Source of the DNA: Endozoicomonas sp965196975
Lineage (GTDB): Bacteria; Pseudomonadota; Gammaproteobacteria; Pseudomonadales; Endozoicomonadaceae
Assembly: GCF_965196975.1 (NCBI RefSeq)
Contig: NZ_OZ239981.1
Location: 3,906,001 to 3,970,000, forward strand
Reading direction: 5' to 3'
Length of the DNA stretch: 64,000 nucleotides
Shown piece after piece: positions 54,026-62,495 of this stretch. How positions within the stretch are numbered: the stretch's first letter is position 1; each line of letters begins with the position of its first letter. The notes under the pieces are model-generated. The model had not been told where the DNA came from and made no database searches. It saw only the letters and a program-made list of their open reading frames with translations. A program made the translations under genes and the position numbers.

Positions 54026-55416
54026 GGGTACTCTCTCTGAATGATTGAAACAATAGTGCTCTATTTTCACAGCTACTATGGGAACACCACTCATAATAGT
54101 TAACTGTCATGCCCGCTTCTGTTATTTCCAGCTCTACCAAAAGCATCGTTTTGCAAATTGAAGTTTCTATAGATTCAGGCAACATGCTGAATCTTGAAGA
54201 TAGTTTACAGCGTGCACTCAATGAAGCCGGGCAGCTTGGAACAAAAGAGTTATTGGGGCTATTTGAATCACCCAATAAAGAACCTATCGTCGTTAATCAG
54301 CAGAAGTGGAACTACAAAGGAAAGGTTCTTAAGCACTATGAAACCTTATACGGTCGTATACCTTTGGAGCGCTCCGTATATCAGGGTGTCAGAGGTGGCA
54401 GTACTCTGGCAGCACTTGATCTTCGTGCCGGTATTATTGGTTCAGCTACCCCCAAATTTGCCAAGTCTATCGCCTGGAAATACAGCCAGATGCCAGCGCC
54501 TGCGGTAAAAGAAGATTTTGAGACCAACCATCAAAGGACGCTTTCAAATTCTTATATCAAGCATTTATCGGACAGAGTAGGTGCATTAATTGAAGACCAG
54601 CAAGACACTCACTACCACCTTCCTCCACTAAAAGAGCCTGTTGAAACAATAGCCATTGGTCTGGATGGAACCTGCATGCTGCTTTGTGAAGAAGGCTGGA
54701 GGGAAGCCATGTGTGGGACATTGAGCCTATATTCTGCAGATGGAGACAGGCTCCACACGATATATACAGCCAGTTCGCCAGAGTATGGTAAACAAAGCTT
54801 TATGAGCAAGCTCGACGAGGAGATTGCAGATCTAAAACGACTCTACCCAAATGCCACATACATCGGGGTAGCTGACGGGGCTAGAGAAAACTGGAGTTAT
54901 TTGAAACAACATACCTCTGGGCAGATACTCGATTTTTATCATGCATCTGAATATTTAGCTGGAGCAGCGGAAGCACTGTTTCCAACCAGTAAGGCGAAGC
55001 GACACCAGTGGCTTGAAGACAGGCTACATAGTTTGAAAAACAAGCGTGGAGCAGCCAAAAAAATCCTTCAGGAAATTGAATCAGCCGAGCTCCCGAAAAA
55101 GACAATCGCACTGACAGAGAAGCGCTACAAAGCTGTGAGCTATTTTACAAACAATCACCAGTTAATGAATTATCATCAGGCGCTTAAACGCCATTGGCCA
55201 ATAGGTTCAGGAGTTACTGAAGCGGCTTGTAAGACTCTGGTAAAGCAACGATTATGTGGTTCTGGAATGAGGTGGAAAGCAACAGGAGCGGAAGTGCTTT
55301 TGACAACAAGAGCACTGATCCAGAGTAAGGGGCGCTGGGAACAACTTTGGTCTGAGTTCATGACTGGAAAGGTTGAAGCTAACCTATGAGTCAGTTATCA
55401 AATTGAGAGAGCACCC
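54026..55416 (+). mobile_element. ISKra4-type insertion sequence, copy 4 (complete)
   Basis: A 1391-bp copy with perfect 8-bp target duplication CGATAATG at 54018-54025 and 55417-55424. Its left end reads GGGTACTCTCTC, one base different from the GGGTGCTCTCTC of the other copies; the right end is unchanged. It is inserted in the signal-peptide region of the fifth adhesin-like gene. Confidence 0.96.
54109..55389 (+). CDS. ISKra4 family transposase
   Basis: 426 residues, apparently identical to the transposases of copies 2 and 3, with the LDGT, VADGAREN and GSGVTEAACK motifs intact. Only the outer end of this copy has changed, at the fifth base. Confidence 0.92.
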   Translation: MPASVISSSTKSIVLQIEVSIDSGNMLNLEDSLQRALNEAGQLGTKELLGLFESPNKEPIVVNQQKWNYKGKVLKHYETLYGRIPLERSVYQGVRGGSTLAALDLRAGIIGSATPKFAKSIAWKYSQMPAPAVKEDFETNHQRTLSNSYIKHLSDRVGALIEDQQDTHYHLPPLKEPVETIAIGLDGTCMLLCEEGWREAMCGTLSLYSADGDRLHTIYTASSPEYGKQSFMSKLDEEIADLKRLYPNATYIGVADGARENWSYLKQHTSGQILDFYHASEYLAGAAEALFPTSKAKRHQWLEDRLHSLKNKRGAAKKILQEIESAELPKKTIALTEKRYKAVSYFTNNHQLMNYHQALKRHWPIGSGVTEAACKTLVKQRLCGSGMRWKATGAEVLLTTRALIQSKGRWEQLWSEFMTGKVEANL

Positions 55417-56395
55417 CGATAATGACTGTAACAAGTCCGATGCCGACTGCGCCAGCAGCAATGACGGGGCCTACAACTACTGGATCAAAATAAAACGTCT
55501 CTACCCAATCGAGATGGGACAGTGGGGTGGCGAAGAGATTGCCAGTGGCGCTACCGAAGCGGCAACCGATGGTCGCCTGTTCTGCCTGATTGCCTACCGG
55601 GAAAACCGGAGTGGCCCAAAGAACCGCCAGTTGAACGATTTCCAGGTGCGCTTTGATGGCCCGAGGCGAAATGGACAGTATGTCCTTGAGAGCAGTTCCA
55701 GTGCAGCATTGCCCGTTACACTGACCCTTATGGGCGCGGATGGTGATGCCCAGAGCGGATTTTCTGATGATCTGATAAATACTCCTTTCAACTTTACGGC
55801 CAGTCAGCAGCATCAGCAGTGCAGAAATAATGAGTATATTCTGCGAGCTAAAATTAAACGCTCGGATATTCTCAACAATGCCTTTACTAACCGGTATGAA
55901 AGCCGGTTTACCTTAATTACCGAACGTTCCAGTCCTCAGCTCACGGTTGAAGTTGAATTTACCGTTTCTATTGAACTGGTGCCTATGGTCCAGATTTCTG
56001 GTCTGGAAGATATGACCATAAACCACACCGCCGGCAGCGATGTTGACCAGGGGCAGACCTTTTGTGTCTACGGCTTTGGCACCACCAGTTTAAAAATTCG
56101 CGGTGAAAGCACATACGGCAGTGGTCAGTTTTTGCTTTCCAATGGCAGTGACAATATTGAATATGGCCTGGCCGTTGGAAAAGCGGGTGGGAGTGGCCAG
56201 AGCAATATGAAAGCACTCGCTGAAGGTGGCAGCTATGTGACTCATAATTCATGGACCGCTGCTGATTCTACCTCCTGCGGCAACGGCACTTCTGAAAATA
56301 TGCAGCTGAACATTACGATTCAAGATATTGAGATCAACGGTAAGCCTGCAGGTGTTTATCAAGACACGGCCTATCTGACGGTTGCTCCCGGTTAA
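55417..56395 (+). pseudogene. adhesin-like subunit 5 (type A), mature part of the IS-split gene
   Basis: It encodes the mature protein: DNDCNKSDADC, YWIKIKRLYPIEMGQWGGEE (type A signature, close to subunit 1), FCLIAYRENRSG, then a C-terminal pilin-like domain with VQISGLEDMTI, FCVYGFGTTSLKIRGES, TSCGNGTSEN and GVYQDTAYLTVAPG. The rejoined gene would give about 346 residues. The IS end supplies an in-frame TTG at 55373, so a fusion lacking the signal peptide could be made but not exported. Confidence 0.85.
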
Positions 56396-56527
56396 TTAAC
56401 TTCAATAGATTAATTTTCAATCCCGTGATGCCTTGCCAAAAGCATTCGGTTTTCCACCATTGCCACCTTATGAATATTAATATGCAATAGATTGTAATTC
56501 AGTCCCTACTACTCAAGACAGGTCTTA

Positions 56528-57499
56528 ATGGCAAGGCAAGCCCTTAATAAAGTCTACTTTCTGTTCGCCAGTGCCCTTTGCGTAACCTCCCTGTGCCTAC
56601 CAGTTACTGCCCAAGCAGTGTTTGTGTTTCTTGATTATGAAATCAGGAAAACCGTAACTATTCCTTCTGACAACAGTGTAGATATCACTTTTGATGTTCG
56701 CTTCCGCTCATACGCGATTGAAAGCCAGCAGAAGATATACCAGAGATACCGGTTTGCCATTTCAGATGACAGTATGTCCGGTAGAGGCAATACACTGCCC
56801 AGCCAACCCAACGGTGATTATGGTGAATACATTCAGAATACAATTCAGGTATCTGGTACGCCACAGGGCATCTCACTTAAGCTGGGTAGATGGTCTACTC
56901 AGGCAGCACCTGACAATGATATTACAACATTGACGTTTACCCTGACGCTCAAGACCAGTGGCTTGAAAAAGTTATTCGATAATAAAGAGAATCTGGAGTT
57001 TTATCTGGTGGGTCAGGATGCCCAGACACCGGAGTATCACTGGCTTTCAATTCCCGTGACAATTTCACTGGCCAAACCGGGTCAGGCCAGGATATCCAAA
57101 CTGGAAGATATGATTCTCCCCGCTAACAATGCCTCTGCCACTATCTATCCCTGCATCTACAGCAGCTCAGGTAAAGCCAGTGTCCTGTTTGATGCCAGAA
57201 ATACGGTAAAAGGAGAAGAGTACTACCTCACGGACAGCACTCAGGCCTACAGTATTCCTTATAAAGTTGACATCCGTTTCCTGAATAAAAACGGTAAAGA
57301 GCAGGACAGTTTCAATATAGCCAAAGAGGGAGAAAAAGAGACAGAGCCCTATAAGATAAGTGGTAAGGAAGGAAACTGCCTGGATACCAAGTTTGGCTAT
57401 AACTCCACCATTACCATTGAAGCAGATCAGTCCTTTGTGAACAACGCGCCTTCGGGTGTTTTTAGCGATGTCATGACGGTTGTAATCACTCCCAAATAA
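56528..57499 (+). CDS. two-domain adhesin-like subunit 6 (type B)
   Basis: A 323-residue exported protein: signal peptide to about VTAQA, then VFVFLDYEIRKTVTI, a divergent version of the type B start, and FYLVGQDAQTPEYHW. The C-terminal domain has ARISKLEDMIL, PCIYSSSGKASVLFDA (Cys shifted by one residue relative to FCxY), GNCLDTKFG and GVFSDVMTVVITPK. ACAGG lies upstream of the ATG. It is the most divergent of the set, which suggests an older duplication. Confidence 0.68.
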   Translation: MARQALNKVYFLFASALCVTSLCLPVTAQAVFVFLDYEIRKTVTIPSDNSVDITFDVRFRSYAIESQQKIYQRYRFAISDDSMSGRGNTLPSQPNGDYGEYIQNTIQVSGTPQGISLKLGRWSTQAAPDNDITTLTFTLTLKTSGLKKLFDNKENLEFYLVGQDAQTPEYHWLSIPVTISLAKPGQARISKLEDMILPANNASATIYPCIYSSSGKASVLFDARNTVKGEEYYLTDSTQAYSIPYKVDIRFLNKNGKEQDSFNIAKEGEKETEPYKISGKEGNCLDTKFGYNSTITIEADQSFVNNAPSGVFSDVMTVVITPK

Positions 57500-57682
57500 C
57501 CTCCCCCCTGGTTCAAACCAAGACTGATTAACATACAGAGAATGTCTTTGATGACTTCAGGCAAGATCCACTACTACCCATTCGGGAGCACACAGTAATA
57601 AGCAATATTATTACGGCTAGACATATCGTTTATTCTAATAAGGTGCTGCTCAGAGTTAAGAGAACTGACTATTTTATAATCA

Positions 57683-58798
57683 TAGAACTTACGCATTGAC
57701 AGCTCTGATAAAAGATGGTCTCAGCCAGTCTTTACCATCAGAGAAGCTCTTAATGAAGTCCCAAATAGCATCCTTGAGCGCATCATTCTTAACGCGATAG
57801 ATGCTACTGAGAGATTCAGATACTTTCTTGGCCTGAAGGCAGGCATACCCAAAGATAGAGGCAAAAATATGGTTCCTGACCTGCTGCTTTCCTCTCACCT
57901 GAAAGCGCTCAATACTGCAGAGTTGTTTCAGCGCCCGGTGATACTCTTCGATCGCCCAATGGTGCAGGTGAAGTTCATTAAAGCCTACCTGTGGTGATAC
58001 CTCTGATCCAGCATGGGGTGTGTAGACGACGTAATGGCGCAGCTCGTTTTTTAGCCGCGTCCGGTACAAACGCACAGAACCAAAATTACGTAGCCAAACG
58101 GTTATTCCCTCTTCAGGAATCTCCAGGCTCTGCACTTGTTGGTAGTCACCCTTTTGGATAGAAACAGTACGGTTGCTTTTAACGGCAAACATAAAACCCA
58201 GACCGTTGTTTTTCACAGTCTTCAGGTTTGCGGCACTGCTATACCAGGAATCCCCCGTAACAAATGCAGGTCGTAAGCCCCATACAAGTACTTCTTTCAG
58301 CATCTCGAGAAAATAATCATTTTTGGACTTTCCGTCCGCAGAGTCATAGATACGGAAATTGACAGGAAGGCTATAGCCTTTGATATCGGTGTAATAGAGC
58401 GTTATGAGATTAATGCCCTTGACGGCTTTATGATGCTTGCCCGAGTAATGATAGCCGATGAATGCCGTGTAGTTACTGTACGGCTTATCCAGCACCGTAT
58501 CATCAACCGATAGCGTGCCCCCATCAAGAATCAGCCTTGCGGCTACTTCCATGAAAAGGTCATTGGGAGCAAAGTCTTCACGTTGTAGAAAACGGTTAAC
58601 GCTGTGGTGTGACATATCTCCGATCTCACTAAGGCGAGTACAGGTTGCTGATTTCGGCTCACACAATAGAAACCCTGTATATTTCGGCAAATCACACCCA
58701 GCTGTTGTAGGTCTTGTTATCTTTCTACGCACGACGACATCCGCTATTTTTTGCTGATCTAGCAATTTTTACAGCTGCCTGTCAATGCGAAAGTCCTA
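57683..58798 (-). mobile_element. IS4/IS701-like insertion sequence, copy A
   Basis: A 1116-bp element with 20-bp imperfect inverted repeats (TAGGACTTTCGCATTGACAG / TAGAACTTACGCATTGACAG, two mismatches) and a 5-bp target duplication AATCA at 57678-57682 and 58799-58803. Same sequence as copy B at 60380 but in opposite orientation. Confidence 0.94.
57689..58765 (-). CDS. IS4/IS701-superfamily DDE transposase
   Basis: A 358-residue transposase starting at a TTG 33 bp inside the element. DDE motifs: LSVDDTVLDKPYS (D88/D89), FVTGDSWYSS (second Asp) and HWAIEEYHRALKQLC (Glu). An N-terminal helical region with SHHSVNRFLQRED precedes the core. Translation equals that of copy B. The family assignment between IS4 and IS701 groups is tentative. 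Confidence 0.9.
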   Translation of the reverse strand: MLDQQKIADVVVRRKITRPTTAGCDLPKYTGFLLCEPKSATCTRLSEIGDMSHHSVNRFLQREDFAPNDLFMEVAARLILDGGTLSVDDTVLDKPYSNYTAFIGYHYSGKHHKAVKGINLITLYYTDIKGYSLPVNFRIYDSADGKSKNDYFLEMLKEVLVWGLRPAFVTGDSWYSSAANLKTVKNNGLGFMFAVKSNRTVSIQKGDYQQVQSLEIPEEGITVWLRNFGSVRLYRTRLKNELRHYVVYTPHAGSEVSPQVGFNELHLHHWAIEEYHRALKQLCSIERFQVRGKQQVRNHIFASIFGYACLQAKKVSESLSSIYRVKNDALKDAIWDFIKSFSDGKDWLRPSFIRAVNA

Positions 58799-58861
58799 AA
58801 TCATTAGAAACCCTGCTTAATCCTACCATTATCCTATTCTTATAAATTTCATATTAAAACA

Positions 58862-59805
58862 ATGAATTCTATCTTAGCACCGCTCAGAGTCTGGCTTGCC
58901 GTATCACTGTTATGGCTCTCTGGCACCACAAAAGCAGCCTTCTTTTTCGATCGGGATATTGAATACATAGATGTCAATCTGGATGAGGTCGGCAATAACT
59001 TCAATCGCAATATTACCGTTCAATTTAAAACAGTATGTGAGCTGAGTGGCTGTAACCCCGTGGGCAGAGGTCAGGACTACCGCTTTGGTGTTTCCAGTCA
59101 GGATGAAGGTGAAGGAAGAGGAAAACCGTCTCTCAACCGGGATGGGCTTTCTACTTTTTTGAGGCGGGTACGTTTTCAATCCGAGACCGGTAGAAAGTAC
59201 ACCATCTATAGCAATGGCTGGAATAACTGGTCATCGCTTTTTGAAGCCCCTGAGAAAGTGGCAAAAGAAAGAACCGTTACTTTTGAATTAAGACTCAAGA
59301 AAAGTGGACTCACGGGCTTACAACCCGGTCAGTATAAAAGTGTCTATCTCGTTGGTCTTGATGATGAACAGACTCAATATCACGATACTCTGGAATTTCG
59401 TATTCGAAAGAAAGCAAACCGAACCGCAAAAATCAGCAATCTGAAAGATGTATCGCTAACCCAAGGCTCCGCTGGCAATTATGACGCTAGAACCATGTCG
59501 TTCTGTGTTTATGTTTCTGATGGCGGAAATATCTGCTTAGAGCCAATGGTGGCCATACTGACCACAACAATGAGTTTAACCTGAGTCAGGGCAGCAGACG
59601 GTTACCTTACCAAGTGGACTTCCGCTCTATAGGGAAAGCATGGCAGAACAGCATTAGACCGGGAACTGGTGTTACCGGCACAGGCAGCAATAAAGAAAAT
59701 TGTGGTGGAAAGGACAATGCTGAAGTGAGGATAACGTTGAAAAAGCAACCCTTCGATGGAGGGCGGTATCAGGGTACTGTGACTATCACGGTAACTCCCA
59801 GCTGA
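58862..59805 (+). pseudogene. two-domain adhesin-like subunit 7 (type B) with a frameshift
   Basis: It starts MNSILAPLRVWLAVSLLWLS (signal peptide), then FFFDRDIEYIDVNLDEV, nearly as in subunit 4, and VYLVGLDDEQTQYHDTLEFRI. The C-terminal domain begins AKISNLKDVSL ... FCVYVSDGG, then the frame breaks near 59527-59529 in GGAAATAT. Reading on with one added base gives YLLRANGGHTDHNNEFNLSQ through ENCGGKDN to GRYQGTVTITVTPS and a stop at 59805. A single-base deletion in an A run therefore truncates the product at 240 residues, without most of its pilin-like domain. A sequencing error could look the same. Confidence 0.8.
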
Positions 59806-59917
59806 AGCCCTACTACCAGAATTATAACTGGCCAGCTCTGCTCAGGAAAAATATGTTACTGGCAAAGTTGAATCATGACAGTTTGCATTCCGTACATAAT
59901 TGAACTAGAAATCCTTT

Positions 59918-60295
59918 ATGTACGTTATGCATAAACCTTCTTATGTGCCAAGGTCAAAGCCCCTAAAGGACATTCAAGAAGAAATAGTGACTCGCGATGC
60001 GAATGGTAAAAGTCACTATAAAACTCATAAAAGACTCAAGGACAGCAAAAAACCGGAACGCTTTTCTGAATTCAAAGCTCGGCTTAAATCCAGAAGTATT
60101 TCAGGGCGCTCTAGCTCTATGCTTATTTCCAGCTGCAACGCCTCTAAAAAGCAATCGGAGAAAGGCTTGGAATCCCGGGCAATTGAAAAGCGGAAATCGG
60201 ATGAAACGGTTATTACTGAACCAGCTTCCAAAAAGTTGAAACTTGATACTCCAGAAGATTGCAGCTCAGCCAATACTATTAGAATTCATCCATAG
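59918..60295 (+). CDS. small basic protein with nuclear-localisation-like motif
   Basis: A 125-residue, highly basic, Ser/Lys/Arg-rich protein without signal peptide. It contains EPASKKLKLDTPED near the C-terminus, very like the classical monopartite nuclear localisation signal of c-Myc (PAAKRVKLD), and a second cluster IEKRKSDE. The EPA-x-KK-x-K-[VL] pattern recurs in the unrelated protein at 35970-36875 (EPARKKAKVE). No strong ribosome site is present; an alternative ATG is at 59927. It lies between the frameshifted adhesin gene and IS copy B. Role unknown; a host-targeted product is inference. Confidence 0.5.
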   Translation: MYVMHKPSYVPRSKPLKDIQEEIVTRDANGKSHYKTHKRLKDSKKPERFSEFKARLKSRSISGRSSSMLISSCNASKKQSEKGLESRAIEKRKSDETVITEPASKKLKLDTPEDCSSANTIRIHP

Positions 60296-60379
60296 CCTGA
60301 ACCAAACTTTGGCCCATGTTCTATTCGAACTATTTTTTCGCATAGCAGCTATGAAGCTATCCACTACGGAGAAGAATTA

Positions 60380-61495
60380 TAGGACTTTCGCATTGACAGG
60401 CAGCTGTAAAAATTGCTAGATCAGCAAAAAATAGCGGATGTCGTCGTGCGTAGAAAGATAACAAGACCTACAACAGCTGGGTGTGATTTGCCGAAATATA
60501 CAGGGTTTCTATTGTGTGAGCCGAAATCAGCAACCTGTACTCGCCTTAGTGAGATCGGAGATATGTCACACCACAGCGTTAACCGTTTTCTACAACGTGA
60601 AGACTTTGCTCCCAATGACCTTTTCATGGAAGTAGCCGCAAGGCTGATTCTTGATGGGGGCACGCTATCGGTTGATGATACGGTGCTGGATAAGCCGTAC
60701 AGTAACTACACGGCATTCATCGGCTATCATTACTCGGGCAAGCATCATAAAGCCGTCAAGGGCATTAATCTCATAACGCTCTATTACACCGATATCAAAG
60801 GCTATAGCCTTCCTGTCAATTTCCGTATCTATGACTCTGCGGACGGAAAGTCCAAAAATGATTATTTTCTCGAGATGCTGAAAGAAGTACTTGTATGGGG
60901 CTTACGACCTGCATTTGTTACGGGGGATTCCTGGTATAGCAGTGCCGCAAACCTGAAGACTGTGAAAAACAACGGTCTGGGTTTTATGTTTGCCGTTAAA
61001 AGCAACCGTACTGTTTCTATCCAAAAGGGTGACTACCAACAAGTGCAGAGCCTGGAGATTCCTGAAGAGGGAATAACCGTTTGGCTACGTAATTTTGGTT
61101 CTGTGCGTTTGTACCGGACGCGGCTAAAAAACGAGCTGCGCCATTACGTCGTCTACACACCCCATGCTGGATCAGAGGTATCACCACAGGTAGGCTTTAA
61201 TGAACTTCACCTGCACCATTGGGCGATCGAAGAGTATCACCGGGCGCTGAAACAACTCTGCAGTATTGAGCGCTTTCAGGTGAGAGGAAAGCAGCAGGTC
61301 AGGAACCATATTTTTGCCTCTATCTTTGGGTATGCCTGCCTTCAGGCCAAGAAAGTATCTGAATCTCTCAGTAGCATCTATCGCGTTAAGAATGATGCGC
61401 TCAAGGATGCTATTTGGGACTTCATTAAGAGCTTCTCTGATGGTAAAGACTGGCTGAGACCATCTTTTATCAGAGCTGTCAATGCGTAAGTTCTA
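60380..61495 (+). mobile_element. IS4/IS701-like insertion sequence, copy B
   Basis: Same 1116-bp element and ends as copy A, in the + orientation, with its own 5-bp duplication AATTA at 60375-60379 and 61496-61500. The different duplication shows an independent insertion rather than duplication of a region. Confidence 0.94.
60413..61489 (+). CDS. IS4/IS701-superfamily DDE transposase
   Basis: This 358-residue transposase is residue-for-residue the same as copy A, with a TTG start, and VDDTVLDKP, TGDSWYSS and IEEYHRALK motifs intact. Confidence 0.9.
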   Translation: MLDQQKIADVVVRRKITRPTTAGCDLPKYTGFLLCEPKSATCTRLSEIGDMSHHSVNRFLQREDFAPNDLFMEVAARLILDGGTLSVDDTVLDKPYSNYTAFIGYHYSGKHHKAVKGINLITLYYTDIKGYSLPVNFRIYDSADGKSKNDYFLEMLKEVLVWGLRPAFVTGDSWYSSAANLKTVKNNGLGFMFAVKSNRTVSIQKGDYQQVQSLEIPEEGITVWLRNFGSVRLYRTRLKNELRHYVVYTPHAGSEVSPQVGFNELHLHHWAIEEYHRALKQLCSIERFQVRGKQQVRNHIFASIFGYACLQAKKVSESLSSIYRVKNDALKDAIWDFIKSFSDGKDWLRPSFIRAVNA

Positions 61496-61625
61496 AATTA
61501 TTGGAACGAGTAGAAAAAATAATAAAATGGTAGACAACATCGTACGATGCCTCCGCTATTACGCCTGAATGACAGCTTCCCACATAATCAATGCAGGAGT
61601 GTCGCAACAGGTTACTAATATGATA

Positions 61626-62342
61626 TTAAAGAGAGAACTTCTGAGTCTCCTCAAACTCACCATCAAACAGGCCATACTGGATAAATCCTTTGCCTTTGGC
61701 TGCGCCCTCAGGCAAAGGCATTTCCCAGCTTTCACCGGCATAGATACGGGTACCATCGCTCAGGTCAGTACAGCTTTCTTCTTTGCTGCTGGTGCAATAT
61801 TTTCCATTACGTAGAACAACATTGATGTTGCCACTGTTAGTAAACGTCATTTTGCCATTATTCAGCTTCCCGACCACTTTATACTCTGGATTCTGCGGGC
61901 GGACAAAAACCAGTGCCTGATAAGCCACCAGCAGTTTAATTGCGGTTTTCTTAGCCTCCAGATCACCCACCACCGGCCGGAATGTTACCCGATAAACCAG
62001 CTCTTTCTCTTTAGGGGTTTCCAGACTCACCAGACGCACGGTTTTACGACCACTGGGTGGAATAATGGCTTTTCCTGGCGTAGCCAGTAATTTGATTTCA
62101 TTGGGATCTGTGATCCGAATACGTTCTTCTTTCTCTGTACCCGGGTTAACTACCTTGTAGACCTCGGTTTGAAGGTAAAGGTTTTCTTTATCCGGGTTGG
62201 AGACCACCACATCCTGCCGCGGCAGCTGGTCTGGCTTGAAGTAGACGATCATACGATCAAGAGACATGGTTGCCAGCGCTTGTGAGCTGGCGATAAGAGT
62301 CGCCAGCAGGCAGGCTCCACTGGCAATGCGTTTCATGAACAT
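61626..62342 (-). CDS. periplasmic pilus-assembly chaperone (PapD-like)
   Basis: A 238-residue exported chaperone: signal peptide to about QALA, then an Ig-like domain with MSLDRMIVYFKPDQLPRQDVVVSNPDKENLYLQTEVYKV (as in CS1/alpha-type chaperones), the TVRLV and YRVTFRPV strands that line the subunit-binding groove, and a second domain (VVGKLNNGKMTFTNSGNINVVLRNG) ending in IQYGLFDGEF. It would complement subunits by donor strand before transfer to the usher. It follows the second pilin-like gene by about 150 bp on the minus strand, 12 kb from the usher, which is on the other strand; usually these genes are adjacent. Confidence 0.82.
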   Translation of the reverse strand: MFMKRIASGACLLATLIASSQALATMSLDRMIVYFKPDQLPRQDVVVSNPDKENLYLQTEVYKVVNPGTEKEERIRITDPNEIKLLATPGKAIIPPSGRKTVRLVSLETPKEKELVYRVTFRPVVGDLEAKKTAIKLLVAYQALVFVRPQNPEYKVVGKLNNGKMTFTNSGNINVVLRNGKYCTSSKEESCTDLSDGTRIYAGESWEMPLPEGAAKGKGFIQYGLFDGEFEETQKFSL

Positions 62343-62495
62343 ATAATGGTAATTCCGGTTTGCCCTGGACCAAACTTTACTGAGTTGCTTTTTAGCGCTT
62401 GAGACGACAGGGGATGAACACTGTTACCCCTATTCTATTGTCCAGAGAAATAATCTCAAATGGGTTTTTCTGTCAGTATATCCAAAACCCACTGA

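Noticed and set aside
57678..61500. composite transposon formed by the two IS4/IS701-like copies
   Set aside because: Each copy has its own target duplication and the outer flanks do not match each other, so they inserted separately.
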